DNA of 64,000 nucleotides from Pichia kudriavzevii (GCF_003054445.1 NC_042510.1:372001-436000); one strand, 5' to 3'; counted from the stretch's first letter, positions 43,650 to 56,599 are shown. Translations and numbers: made by a program. The notes: generated by a model not told the origin, from the letters alone.

Positions 43650-46600
43650 CTAAAGAAAAGGACTCCATCCCATAAAAATCAGTGCAAGATTCTGAGGATC
43701 TACAGCATCCCGAATCAATTCTCTAACAACAGCCTCATCACTCAATCCGCTGGCGTCCAATTTACGTTTCACCGTTTCAATCGCACTGTTAGCCTCTGAA
43801 CCCAAATCTGTATTCACAAACTCATCAAACCCAATATCATTTTCAACATTATAGTAAATATGTTGTAGCTTTTTCTTCCTCAATGGAGATAATGTCCAAC
43901 TATATAAAGGGTCATACTTCAAGACATTCAAGATACTAATGATATATTGTTTGTTTAATCTCAACACTCGTAAAACATGTTCACAACTTTTGCTGAACAT
44001 ACCATCAACTTTTGTTACTCCTAGACCATCAACTAAATCTCTCGTCAATCTAAATGGCACGGTTTCTGGAATAGGCAATGACTTCCCTTGATCAAAAGCA
44101 ACGCCAAAGTCAATATGAATTGGTTCGCCGGATGATTTATCTAGAAGAATATTATTACAATGCCGATCTCCAATGCCCAAAATATAACCAATGATCGAAG
44201 TAGTGGCAACACCATGTGAATATAGGCATCGTGATTCAAACCATGTATCAGGGGACGTGAAATTATTAAAGAAAAATGTCCTGAGATTTGGTTGGATTTT
44301 TTTGCAGATACTTTTGTATACTTGATACCTGACCGATTTAGCTTGTGTCTGAACTTCCTTCATTTTCAAGCGTGCATCATTGATATCCAATTCATCTCCT
44401 TGGTGCAAGAATTTCAAAATATCAACTAAAGGCATGGAATTTGGAACAAATTCTAATATTCCAGAGGATGGGCCTAGTGGCAAAACATTGTAGGTTCTGA
44501 TTCTTAGCCTCCTTTTCTTTGTCTGAATATCTTTCCATAGCAACTTGTTAACCTTCTTGAATACTTGTATCATAATGGCATCCTGTCTTAAATCATCGGG
44601 GGCTTTTAAAAGCATTTTTTGTGATTCCCCGTTTGTCAATTGGACTTTCATAATTTTAGGATGACTTACTCCGGATGGTGCTACCACTAAGGTTTCGCTT
44701 ATACTTAGAACTAATGGTAATTCATCCCTTCTATACGGCTTATTCTTGCAAATTTGTATGCTTTTCACGGGAGAGGGGATACAAAGATTGGGCAAAGAAT
44801 CTATCCACCATCTACCATCAGGGAGTCTTGTTATTGGCACTCGCTTTATGTTTTTCAGTTTGATGTTAGCAATCTCGACTGATTTATCTGATAATGCGTC
44901 AATGGAAGTCAAAATATTATGGATACCTTCAACATTAAATTTGGATTCACAGGTACAAAGTGTCTCCCAAATTCTTTGTGCAACATTACCTCTAGAGATA
45001 GCCGCAGGATCGTCAGACTCAACTTTAGTTATTCTTAAGGATTTTAGAAGGTATAAAGTATGGAATGGATGGTTTAAAGAAATGTGAATCAACAAGTTTT
45101 TCAAAGTATCCTGAAAATGTGTTCTTTCATCCATTAGTTTGGATACTAGTTGATTATTCCAAGTGACAAAATTATGAGTGGGTAACAAAAGTAGTTGATT
45201 TGAATCAATCTCAATATTGTTGTTTTCTATCCACAACGAGCAGAATCTATCTATACTTTGCTCTATAAATTGGTGATCATCGTATGCCATTGATTTAAAA
45301 TAAAAATTAACCGCTTTAGTAATATAATTGGCACGTTCCTCTTGTTCTTTTTGCACCTCTTTAACTTGTTGCTTGTGACGATTTTTCAATCTCAGTAAAT
45401 CGAGATGTGCATATTTTTTCTTTTCTTTAGTTGTTTCCTCCTTCAAGAACTTTGCCAATGCTTTAATATCATTTTCTAATAACTTGATAGAATCTAAGGA
45501 CTTTGACACACCTGAATTTGATTCCCTCTTTTGTATTTGATCGTCGCAGAATTTAGCCATTATATGGAATGTCAGGCCCAAATAATCGTGAGGGGGATTT
45601 GACACATCGATAGATTCTAATAATTCAGTCAGAGGATCAATATATTTTTCCATTATAACCGATGATGTTTCTTGCTTACATTCGTCTGACCACTTTGCCA
45701 GAGTCGCTATTAGTAGTTCAGTGGGTAAACTAGAGATTACCATCTGAGCTTCGGGAAGAGCAGTTGCACTAGTTTTATCTGTCTCAATAACATCCTTCAG
45801 TGTTTCGATGGGGAAACGTGTGTCAGACTGTTGAGTCCAAAATGCGTATGCTAAATTGTACTTAGCAATTCGTTTAATATAAGCATTGTCTACCAAATGT
45901 TCAACTTGAGATATCTCGTTCAAAAACACAGCACCATTTACTGCTTTCTGTGTAGATCCCTTTTCTATCATAATATTGTTGTAAAAGTTCAACTCATTGA
46001 CGATTCCAAGCCAGCAATTTCCATGGCTGATCTGAAAATACCCTTTTTCTTCTCTTGAACCATACTGGCTCATTATAGATAAAATAGTACGTCTGGCTAG
46101 TAGGATATTTTCAAATTCGTCAACTGTTGCTTCCCTAAACCATTCTGTAGAGGCTGAAAACTTTTTTAGCATACTACCAAAGTTTTGGTCTTCAGAACCT
46201 AGGATATCATCTACCGTGTTACAAATAGTTAATGTCCGAACCCACGATTCCAGGGTTTCATTCTGAGTTGAACCATGCTTATGGAATTTAGAGATGTCAA
46301 TCTTAACTAAGTCATTGATGGCGTCTTTAGTTAATTTAGAGTGAAAATCTGGCTTATCATTTATATTTTTCAGCATAGAGTAAACAAACTGATGCTCTGT
46401 ACTTTTGTCTTTGGGAATAGAAAGATCCCATTGGTTAAGCTTCCATAGTTGTTCGTACATCGCATCAGAAGTACTGACAAGCTCTTCACAAACACTGCTA
46501 GAATACTGATTGACGATGCTAGAGATTCCAGACCAGCCCATATCCATCATACTCTCGGTGATTTTATTCACTGTGGCAAGTCTCTCATCACATCTCCAAA

Positions 46601-49600
46601 ATAAATTTGACTCGAATTTTGCATTGTTGAACATCATTTCACCCCACTGAAGATTGTTATGCCTTAATATTTGTAGTCCATAGTCGAGTTCAGGAACAAT
46701 GGGCAATCCAAAAATCAAGTCATTATCTTCAATACCTGAGTAAATATTCTTCAACAAGGATTCGTATCTTTTGTTTGATAAGATAGGTCCCTTAGTCACT
46801 AACCCTACAGCTGAATGATGGTCCTCAAAAAGTAACAAGGCCGTTTTATTCTTATTGATAAACAACGCTGCTTCATAAACTCTGGCTATATCTATAACTC
46901 GGTAGATACTGACAAATTTCTCGTTTCCATTTTTCGTGCCGAGTCTGATTAGCAACACTAGTTCAAGAAACAACACTATCGAATCTTTGGTGAGAATTGC
47001 AAAGTCCTGACTAAAAAAGTCACTGATCATCTTTCCTATGATTTTACCACGTTTGATAGATTCACTTTGGATGTAAAAAAGAACTAAAGGGCAAAAACAT
47101 TCTTGCACAAACCGAGGAATTTGACGCATGTAGTTAGCAAGTAAGATCATTATACTTGATTGACTCGATAATTCGTTTATTATTGAAAATACAATTTGCG
47201 ACAACCATCTTTCAAATTTGTAAACTTTGAGAATTGTGGTGAACCCATTCAATGCTTGGTCTAGACCGTGTTTATAATACGATGCTGTTTCAAGTTCAAC
47301 TTGGTCAATTAAAACTGAGCACATGTAGCTACTGATTGGATATATGAACTCCTCAAACTCCCTAAAAAGTTCGTCATAAGAAATCTGGCTAGACATATTT
47401 TCAGCCTGTGTATTATGCTTTTGCAAAAGAACACCAACAATAGTTTCAAAGCAATACCTTGCTCGCAATGAAGAAGATGGTAAGTCATGGATTATTTGTC
47501 GAAATATAGTGTCGAGCGATTTAACTTCATCATCAAAATCAATCATATTGCTATGTCTTAGTGAACGATTGTCAAACTCATACAATTCTCTATTTGGAAT
47601 TTTGCCATTATTCTGATAATACAGTCCTAGGGACCTGCCTATCCACTGAATCATCCCATCAGAAAGATTTTCCGCATATAAAGTTTTGATGGTAAACAAG
47701 TTTTGTATAAACTCTTGGGTCAGTCTTTGAGAATCAATTTTGAGGTTAAAATTTTGAAAAGTGGAATTATGTTTGAAGAGAAGTGAAAGGTAGTGCATCA
47801 ATATTTGAACATGTGATTTATCTCTGAACGCCTTGTTCACAAATTCCACTAAATCAGGTAAACAGTTTGCGTTTTTATCTTCAACAATATCAAACCCAAA
47901 ATGTATTATGTCGGTGAACTCACCTGTTTGAAATTTATTTCTATTACTCAAGACCCAAAGAGCTAGTCTTTCTGAATCAGGAGTCCTTGAAGCTTCAAGT
48001 AATGTACAAATAATCGTAACTAGTGAGTAAACTGTAATATTTGAAAGAGTACCAGAGTTCAGTTGCAAAAGCGAAGTCAGAATTATAGCAGTGTCATTAT
48101 TTAATAAGGAATCTTTCATATAGGAAGAGAGATTCGATATGAGGAGATCACAAACATGTGTGCTCTGGAACCCATCATGTGAGAGTATAAACAAAAGCTT
48201 CAAGCGCCGGAGGTTGATCAATTTCTCTATTCCAAGAATGGACGATTCTATCAGCAGTAATAATTTTGAGGCTAAATGGTAGACTATTTGTGTAGACCAT
48301 ATGTTCTCAATGCCACACAAATTTCCAAAATAGTTTATCATCTCCACACAACTTTTAGGTTTAATCCAAAGATCATACTCTTCCAAAAACTCGAATTTAA
48401 GAGCATCTATTGAAAGCGGAAGATCAAAATGATTAGGACCCTCAAAAAGAGATAGTAACTCTTCCTCTGATGAACAATCACAAAACCTGAGTAACTGAAA
48501 AACAATAAGTAAATATTGCTCACTTATACTTGACTTGAGTGCCTTCGACGAACTAAAATACTTTTCAAAGATCTTAAAAATTCCGTTCCTGATGCCTCCT
48601 TTAGTCCATGATAGCGTCACTGATAGAGACATAGAGTCCTTTATCATTGCTGTTTCTTTGATATTAACCTTATTTTTTAAGGTATCGATTATGCCAACGT
48701 GATTATAAGCAAGAGAGGATGCAATAATTTCTTTGTAACTTCTTAAGAAGAAATCATCTAGGGAACTGAACCCAAATAAATAAAAAGGAAAGTTTTCAAT
48801 AGGAAGCTGGAAACTCTCCCAGCATTTGAAAAAAACTTCCTTGAAATTCCAAAACAATCTATTTGGATGGGGTATTCTGTTGGAATATGTTATATCACTG
48901 ATCGCAAACTCCATGTAATCTAGTATTTGTTTAAAATTTGATAATTCAAGTAAGTTGCAGACGGTGGTTATGATCAGCGACTCTGACGCATTTGACATAC
49001 GAGACATGAAGCAGCAAAATGTTGCAGAGGATTCTACAGATTGTTGGGGGCTTCTGAAAGATTTTAGGAAAAGAGTATACGTTTCAAATATGTCTTTTTG
49101 CGATTTCACAGTTGCCAATACAGAGTTCAGGACCTGAAACTTACCATAGTTATCAAATAAGTGAAAGTATTTTGTCGACTCAATCAAAATCTGACGATAA
49201 TCAAATAAATTGCTTGCTACCATCTGGTTTTGAATTATGGCTTGAAAGAAACTGAAGACCCCAATCAAAGAGAGCTCATTGTGAATCATACCTTTGCTAT
49301 ATAAATTGATCAAATATTCGTAGACAGATTTCCCATCACTTTCTATCCCCATACTTGCACTCATCCATGTCTTAGAAGTATACTCAAATATCCTTGTAAC
49401 ACATATTAACGCTGCTTCGTAAGTTTTCATGGTATGATCCTCCAAGAATGTAGTCACTTGGTTAAATATACCATCAACAATGTTAACAGACAACACAACT
49501 TGCCCACATTCAAGCCACTTCATAATCTCATAATAACATCCTAGCAATTGGAATTTATCCTTCACTTTGGAGGTAAATAGCAACAGAGCCGCAAACATCG

Positions 49601-52600
49601 AATCAACATTTGTCGATAATTCACTATTTAAGACAAAGTTGATAATCTTTTGTTCAAATGTATGTCTATGAAAGTATAATGAGTTATAGTTGTACTTATT
49701 ATAATCAGCAAATTGGCACGCTGTGATTTCAGTTTCGGAAGACGGCATAAAGGAATCAAATAAATCCTCTTCGGACAGATGTTGGTTTTCATGTAATTGA
49801 TTAGAAGATATCAGTAGATTCAAACCAAGTTGAACTGTCTTTACGGTTGGCAGTAATACTTTGTCAATTGTCACTTTTCCGGCAGCATGAAGTTGATCGA
49901 CTAATGTAATATAAAACAAATAGCATTTAGGGTCTTTCAACGATGAAACAACATAATCAGTGTAGTTTGCCAGATTGAAATCTGGGAATGTTGCAACTTG
50001 TCCTTGTTTGAAGAAAACAATTATTGGTATAATCCAAGATAGTGTTACGGAAATATTCGCATTTTCCATCATTAAATTGAATACCTTAGAAAGCTCCCTG
50101 TTCATCTTATTCAAAGTAATTTCATTTACTATTAATCTCTCATTTGAAAATTTATATGGAGGAATCTCTATTATCGTACCGTTTGGGCTTATCTTCTTCA
50201 AAATATAAGTGGAAAGGTACTGCTTCTTCATAAAGTCTCTAATTAAGTGCAGAGAAGGACCATCATAAAACGATTCATTCGAAATGAACTGTTCCGGGAT
50301 AAAGTCTTCTTTGTCATCACCATACAGTCTTTTTAGCTGCACTACTATGGGGATAGTATCAGTTATGCTTGAGATTTTAGAAAATTGGTCCAATTTGCAA
50401 AAAATCCAATTTGAAACCTTTTGGCTAAATAATTGGGGATTAAAAGTATCTCCCAGTTTAAGAAATTGTACATTATTGAATTTGTACTTCTTTCCTATAT
50501 TGTAGCTCGCATACCAGAACAGAACAGCTTCTTTGCTAAGTATTGCAGGCCCGTTGATTTCCGCCAAATCGATGATATTCTCATATTGCTGGACAAGGTT
50601 CTTGTTTAAGGTAAACAGCAATGGATTTGAGATTGTTTCAAATACAGACAAATGGAAAAGAAAAATACACGATACATTGGACATATTTGGATCCTTAAGA
50701 AAGTCTAAGCTATACTTGATTGACTTATGATAAATTGATACAACAGAAGACTTGATATTGGCTGTTTCAAAGCCTTTATGATAAACAAGTATTGAAAACA
50801 TGATATCCAAAGAATGTAAAGCCCAATACTTGATATTATTGTCATGCTTCTCAAAAACATGCATAATTCGAGTTAAATGAAGATCAGCTGAGTTAATAAA
50901 TTTTTCCAATATATCATAGCACGACTTCATGTTAGAATTTGAGAATATAAAGCCTAATAGGAGTGATAATGTTTTCAAAATGGTTAGTATCTGAACATTA
51001 TTATTCAGAGACTCATCGGTCAAAATGGAAGTTAAAAGATCTAAAGGATTATCGAAGTAGTGTAAAGAATCACTAATCTGCATATACGTATCAGATTTCA
51101 TAAATGTCAACCGTTTACGTTTGACCATCATTACTTCGTCGGTGAATTTTTGTGCTTCGAATTTTTCTAGCTTCAGTTGGTAATAGGCAATTAAGAGCTG
51201 ACCAAAACCAAGAAATAATAGCCAAGGTTTCGATGGAGAATCTTTAGTCAAAGATAGAAAATGAAAGCAGAGCCATGAGTTTTTTTCTTTTTTAGGTACT
51301 GGGAAGCTATGAAGCTGAACGTGGTTGTATTTCAACTCAATCTGCCGCTTCACTGATGTATCGTGAAACAGACCAAACAATACATCAATAACCTTGGCCA
51401 AATTGTCGAGTTCCTCATTAGACTCTAAAAAATGATGGCCTTCATATTTTCGTTTGTTACTCCTACTTATTGAAAATAAATCAATTTTAGGTTTCTCTTC
51501 CCCATCGTCTTCATCTTCTTCAGAAAATCCCATGTTATCCTCCACTTCTGATGATGCATTAATAATCGCAGATGAATCAGTAGAATGCCCAATACGTTCA
51601 GAGCTAGTCGTTATAACATTAGGGGTTTTGAATGATAATTCGCCAGAAGTATTTATGTTCCAATTGTCTCCTTTGATTTTGTATAGGTTCTTTAATGTTA
51701 CAAACTGTGGGATCAAATTAACAAACAAAGCCATCTCTGTAATTAACCTGCTTGAAGTAATTGACTTAGCCTCCAAAATAAGTTGAACACCAATTTTGTA
51801 GAGCCTGTAGCAAAATTTTGTGTGTGATGTTGACAAGTCTATCAAACATTTGTTAATAATCTTAAAAATGATGATCAATGATTCACGTTCTCGTTTGTTA
51901 TCTTCAAATAATATCTTTAAGTAATTAAGAACCACGTCCACGATTCTGGGATAGTAAATTTGAGAGCCTGATGGACTATTAAGCAATATATTCAACCCTG
52001 ATGTAAATGCTGGATTTAAAAACTCATATAGTAGTGATAGTAACTCGATGAGTACTGCTTCATTATTGGCAATTGATTTGAAATCAAAGATGAGTAATTC
52101 TAAGCAAAGTAAAACTTTTCTCAAGATTGATTCATACGTCTTTAGATACAGATGATCTCTAAAACATTGAACTCTAAATAAACTGTATAACGTTTTGGTA
52201 AGGTTTAGCATAAGTGGCTCAACTATAGTTTGCTTACATCCTGGGGGGGTATATGTTAGATATTTGAGGATTGTATTGATGATTTTTTCACTCTGTCTCG
52301 GTTTATAGAGGGCAATACTCTGCTTACTCCCTAGTATATTAACAAGTATTGACCTCAAAACGGTTGAAACCTTATTTAATCTTATTTCAACTATTGAGCT
52401 ACTATTTGGTTTGGAATAGAGGAGTAAATCAGAATCGATAAGCAAATCCAATGAATTAACCAATTTTAACAAGGCTTCTGGGTCAAAGCTATTGATAGTA
52501 GAGGGCGACGCAAAGTTGATGTTCTGTAATTTTTCTATTGCATCATTTTTGTCTTTCACTTTATTCGTAGCAAGTTGGGCTGGTGTATTAAAAACATGCA

Positions 52601-52690
52601 TCGTTAGTATTTGGATGATTAAACGCGTTCTGATGCAAGCTATGAAAAAATATACATACAACATATCGAATCAATCGAGCTTTTCAGCAT
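43650..52690 (-). CDS. TEL1: Checkpoint/telomere kinase Tel1 (ATM), probably spliced at its 5' end
   Basis: A PI3K-like kinase of about 2990 aa matching S. cerevisiae Tel1 (2787 aa), which signals double-strand breaks with MRX and maintains telomeres. HEAT-type helices fill most of the protein. The C-terminus holds the kinase domain (KAPDDLRQDAIMIQVF, then IGDRHCNNILLD about residue 2810 and HIDFGVAFDQG about 2830) and the FATC end DPQNLALIFMGWSPFL. I propose a join of 52660-52690 and 43650-52579. Exon 1 encodes MLKSSIDSIC and the junction makes Ser, leading into QLATNKVKDKNDAIEKL, the TAN motif. Without splicing the frame could start at 52601 or 52664, but then the helix before the TAN motif is lost or replaced by a hydrophobic stretch unlike the family. 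Confidence 0.9.
52580..52659 (-). other. Predicted TEL1 intron near the start codon
   Basis: The minus strand shows GTATGT at 52659-52654, a perfect TACTAAC at 52609-52603 and CACCAG ending at 52580, 22 nt after the branch site. The 80-bp length is normal for a short yeast intron. Exon 1 (31 nt) and exon 2 join in phase. Reading through it from the upstream ATG meets a stop within 17 codons. Confidence 0.78.
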
Positions 52691-53022
52691 TATGTGAGCT
52701 ACCAATCCAATCTACCGTGCTCCTCCTGTGATCATATTCGAAAGTTGAGACTTTAGAAGCTTATGAGTTTATTTATGAGCAAAAAAGATCAGCCATCTGA
52801 CTCTACAAAGAAGCGACTGGAAATCAAGAAGCAGGAAAATAAAAAATTCAATCCATTAATCTAATGAATCACGACTAATCCAGAATATATGCTAGTGAAG
52901 ACAAAGTCGACATTATGACACCCAGAGTTTTCTTTTCTGAGAAATCAAAATTAACGAATTAACGATTTATATTTTTGTTATACACCAATGATATTATCTA
53001 TTTAATTTTCGAGCTAATTAAT
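52691..53022. other. TEL1 promoter and RPL23 3' flank
   Basis: About 330 bp between the proposed TEL1 start and the RPL23 stop. The end nearest RPL23 is AT-rich, as expected for 3'-end formation. I see no gene. Confidence 0.5.
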
Positions 53023-53918
53023 TTAAACAACAACACCAGAGTTAGAAGCAATTCTTGGCCACAAGTCAGCACATTCCTTTGCAACTGGACCAGTGATAGC
53101 AGAACCCTTCATTTCACCCTTAGGGTTAACAATAACACCTGCGTTATCTTCGAAGTAAAGGTAGGTACCATCTCTTCTTCTCCATGGCTTGGATTGTCTG
53201 ACAACAATAGCTGGCATGACCTTCTTTCTTAGTTCAGGCTTACCCTTCTTAACGGTAGCCATAACCATATCACCTGCAGAAGCTGCTGGTAATCTGTTCA
53301 ATCTTGCACCAGAACCCTTAACTGCCATGACGTACAAGTTTCTTGCACCAGAGTTATCTGCACAGTTCATGATTGCACCAACTGGTAATGCAAGCTATAA
53401 AAATAAAGTTGAAAAGACATGTTAGTATTCAGTTTTTCGTTTTCCATTTTCGATGATTAAAGGAATTGGGAAAGTTGTGTCTACTTGACTAGTATTGTTG
53501 AGTTAATAGGTTTTTTATAAACACCAACCAAGTCCAACATTTGCTTCTAGTTGTAAGACGGTCCTCCTCGGCTTCACGAAATATTGCTTAAGAAAAAGCC
53601 AACATAGAGGTTAATGGAAAAGCTTATGACCACAGCATGAAAACTAGTTACTACGTATTTGTGGCTTTACTGGACACATGACAATTCTTTTTTCCAATCT
53701 TATTAATGGCTGATTGACAATCATTTCTAGTCTAGAATAATAGCTTGGCAGCTTCCTTCCTATCAACAGCTTGATTTGGTTGCTGTGACGAAAACATTCA
53801 CTGATTTCTCCCATCCAACTTTCGCCATTGATATAGTTTCTTAAATATCGCAATTTCACAATAACATGATACATACAGACATTCTAAACTTAGTACCTTG
53901 AGCACCGGAACCAGACAT
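53023..53918 (-). CDS. RPL23: 60S ribosomal protein L23 (uL14), spliced
   Basis: A join of 53877-53918 and 53023-53394 gives 137 aa, exactly the S. cerevisiae Rpl23 length. Exon 1 encodes [14 protein letters not shown] and exon 2 starts [19 protein letters not shown]; the yeast protein has the same order at this junction. The rest is nearly invariant ([39 protein letters not shown]). The protein sits at the subunit interface near the GTPase centre of the 60S subunit. A call starting at the internal ATG (53370) would miss the first 22 residues. The upstream region carries Tbf1/Cbf1-like sites like those of RPS13. Confidence 0.97.
53395..53876 (-). other. RPL23 intron
   Basis: A 482-bp intron with GTATGT at the 5' end (53876-53871), TACTAAC at 53427-53421 and TATAG at the 3' end, about 26 nt further on. 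I looked for snoRNA boxes inside and found none. Confidence 0.95.
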
Positions 53919-54179
53919 CTTGATATATTAATGTGTATTTGGTATACTGATTTAAAAGGTATCTTAAAATGATTCCACGTTTTCATAATTATCATTCAAA
54001 AAATTTATCTAGATGCCAATACCCATTTTTTTTTCACCATAGAGAACCCCCCAACCACACCAGAGGAAACGACCTTCCCACACAGTCACAACCCAGCTCT
54101 GGCGCGGCTCCTTTGGGAAATCAGTCCCTCCCACGCGCAAAAAAGTGTGCGTTCCACTGTCTTTCCCTAAAAAAAATTA

Positions 54180-54213
54180 AACCCTTGGCACAGGCACGTG
54201 ATACTGTAACCCT
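54180..54213 (+). promoter_or_regulatory. RPL23 upstream element: AACCCT-N9-CACGTGA with a second AACCCT
   Basis: AACCCT at 54180-54185, a 9-nt spacer, CACGTG at 54195-54200, then AACCCT at 54208-54213. The block lies about 260-295 bp upstream of the RPL23 ATG. The first two elements have the same order and spacing as in the RPS13 promoter. They match Tbf1 and Cbf1 cores. Confidence 0.7.
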
Positions 54214-54290
54214 CTTCTATGCTTGGTCTTTTTTGTTTTTTGGCTTGGATTTAAGCTTTTCGGAGTTGGCTTCCTAACTCCTTCACTGGA

Positions 54291-54298
54291 AACCCTAA
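54291..54298 (+). promoter_or_regulatory. Full Tbf1 consensus AACCCTAA upstream of RPL23
   Basis: AACCCTAA matches the Tbf1 consensus ARCCCTAA fully. It lies about 375 bp upstream of the RPL23 ATG, beyond the composite block. Confidence 0.55.
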
Positions 54299-54499
54299 GT
54301 AGATGCAAGTTCGGATTTTAGTATACATTATTTGAAATTATATCATTTATTCATGCCCAAAGTTAGTAAATAAAAACTTATACAGTACGTACATAATGAA
54401 ATCAAAAGGTCACATCTGCATGTAATATAATGGTATCACAGTAGAAGTAGTCATTCAAGAAATTCAACACTCCTTGCTCATATTGGCTTCCAATTTTGC

Positions 54500-55852
54500 T
54501 CAAGAATTGTATAGTTCACGAACATATTGATTTGCATACAATGAGGCCCTCTTGAACCGTCTCTCACTGTACTTTTGATATATAGATTTATGATGAGACT
54601 CGGCATTTAAACAACAATGTTCAAAATATAATGCAAGAGGTTCCAGTTGTTCGGCTGTATAACCAGTATAATAAACATGAGCTTCACTCCATTCACCACG
54701 TGCTAACATTCTCCTAGAAAGATATTGAGCGCCCGCTGCTAACCAGCTAGGCGGAGAAGAAACAAATCTTGAATCCATGATTGTGATTTCCAAAAAATAC
54801 TTTGCTAAAGTTCTAACTTCTGCATCATAATCATCCGCTTTTGATCCCCGTCTTAAGAAGGACATTGGACCGGGCCATCCAAATTCAAATCCTAGTACCT
54901 CCACCATAAACCGCTCAGCTCTTAGAAAAGCATCCCTCGGATATTGATTGCTTACCATATAAACCATTTGAGAAACGGTCGGCACATTTATTTCCTCATA
55001 CTTAGCTGCAATAAATAAGGCAACAGCACCACACAACTGAAACCTCGATAATGAAATGGTCTTTTTACTTAAAAACCGATCAATTATATTAACTGCAAGA
55101 AACAAAGTCTCTGGTAAAAGGTTGAATCTTGAATGAAGTTGAACCAGCCAATCCATTAATGTTGATCTATGCTCCCAACATAGATCCTTTTGTATTTGTT
55201 CAACATACCTTGGATTCGGTTTGTATTTGATTTCCAATTCATGCAAATAATTGAAAATCCGATTACCATACTCAGCCACCATTGTACAATCATAAGTGTC
55301 TTCATCATTTGGATCGAGTTCAGTTCTAGAAAATTTAGTATAAACCCTATCGATTTCCTGCTCAATTTTCAGGGACATTATTGGTGATAGTGGCTGATTG
55401 AATGAATAATCATCACTTTCAAATTCTTCATCCTGTTCTTCATGGATGTAATTTGCCTCATCATTACTTGACTGATCCATTACATCTTCTGATGTTGAAA
55501 TAGTCGATACAGAACCGGAATGTGTAACTTGGTTTTTCTGATTGTCAGAGAGAATGGGTATCTTCCCCCTATGACTTACATGTGCATCTATGTGGTTAGA
55601 TTGGTATTGATGTTGATGGTCATGTTGCTGATCGTGTTGATGAGAATGTGGAAAATAGTGTCCTTGAGATTGATATCTAGGATTTGTCTGACTCTGATTC
55701 AAGGTTGAATCTGAAATAACACCTAATGCAGTACGTGATTTTATACTTGCATATGCATTTGGAACTGAAATTGACTTATCTTGCTTGCTAGATTCTAGGA
55801 TTTTGTTCTCATCATTGACATTTTGCTCTTGCGAATGTGCTGTTCTATACAT
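54500..55852 (-). CDS. CLB4: B-type cyclin of the CLB3/CLB4 group
   Basis: A 450-aa mitotic cyclin that activates Cdc28/Cdk1. The cyclin box runs from about residue 185 (IFNYLHELEIKYKPNPRYVE) through HRSTLMDWLVQLHSRFNLLP, IIDRFLSKKTISLSRFQL and FIAAKYEEINVPTVSQMVYM. The C-terminal box has GWPGPMSFLRRGSKADDYD, LAKYFLEITIMDSRF and PPSWLAAGAQYLSRR, which match yeast Clb3/Clb4 better than Clb1/2. A destruction box RTALGVISD lies at residues 40-48 and matches RxALGxIxN closely, so APC-driven degradation is expected. The long N-terminus is rich in His/Gln. It is divergent from TRM61 across a 950-bp region. CLB3 is an equally valid name. Confidence 0.92.
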   Translation of the reverse strand: MYRTAHSQEQNVNDENKILESSKQDKSISVPNAYASIKSRTALGVISDSTLNQSQTNPRYQSQGHYFPHSHQHDQQHDHQHQYQSNHIDAHVSHRGKIPILSDNQKNQVTHSGSVSTISTSEDVMDQSSNDEANYIHEEQDEEFESDDYSFNQPLSPIMSLKIEQEIDRVYTKFSRTELDPNDEDTYDCTMVAEYGNRIFNYLHELEIKYKPNPRYVEQIQKDLCWEHRSTLMDWLVQLHSRFNLLPETLFLAVNIIDRFLSKKTISLSRFQLCGAVALFIAAKYEEINVPTVSQMVYMVSNQYPRDAFLRAERFMVEVLGFEFGWPGPMSFLRRGSKADDYDAEVRTLAKYFLEITIMDSRFVSSPPSWLAAGAQYLSRRMLARGEWSEAHVYYTGYTAEQLEPLALYFEHCCLNAESHHKSIYQKYSERRFKRASLYANQYVRELYNS

Positions 55853-56567
55853 TATTGTCGTGATTGAGTAATATTGATATCTTCAAAATAAAATACGATT
55901 GAAATCAAAAGAAAAAACAGATTCAAAGTTGATTAAGTTTTGGGAACTTTGAATAAGAGTATATTAAATATCCAAATTTTAGCAAGATTGGCTGGATATT
56001 GTAGGGTAGATAGAACCTTGCTTTGTTGAAGTTAATAGCAAAAGGTGAGTTCGATTGTGATGTATAACCTTCTTATGTTTAAGATTAAACTATTCAGGTA
56101 TATGATTATCTAAAAATACTGATGAACAAATGAATGAATAAATGAAAGAGAAAAAGATGAACTTTGATAGTTGCTTCTCTTCAATGTTAGTGAGTGGTTG
56201 GGTATTTGATGAAGTTGGCTTTTGCAGAAATGAACAACAAGGGCAGATGGTTGGATATATGAACTAAAAGCTAACACAACAAAAGAGACTGAATCCAATG
56301 TTATGTTTACAAGAAATTGAAGCGATTACAAGGTCTCTAGGTTCCTTTAAGAAATCTATATAGCCAAGAGTGATACTGTAGGACCGACACGATCGGATCC
56401 AAAAACAATCATACACCAAAGAAGGAAACACAAACAACCTTTAGTGGATGGTCAACAAAGACAAGGACACACGCTAGAAAACGATCCCTCCCTGTTTATC
56501 TTTTTCCCCATGAGGAAACTCACCTTTGGGGAAAGAAAAGCGCGAGCGCGTTTACATAGAAAGAGGA

Positions 56568-56599
<32 letters not shown>

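Larger units (their letters stand above)
53919..54499. promoter_or_regulatory. RPL23 promoter and CLB3/4 3' flank
   Basis: About 580 bp. The half nearer RPL23 holds T-rich sequence and the clustered AACCCT and CACGTG elements listed separately. The rest is the cyclin 3' flank. No other gene is seen. Confidence 0.6.

Noticed and set aside
52623-52628. ACGCGT (MCB) near the TEL1 start
   Set aside because: It lies inside the predicted intron, downstream of the start codon, so a promoter role is doubtful.
52602-52664. TEL1 start at the ATG at 52664
   Set aside because: Its first 21 residues are hydrophobic and unlike Tel1, and they overlap perfect splice signals that give a better N-terminus.
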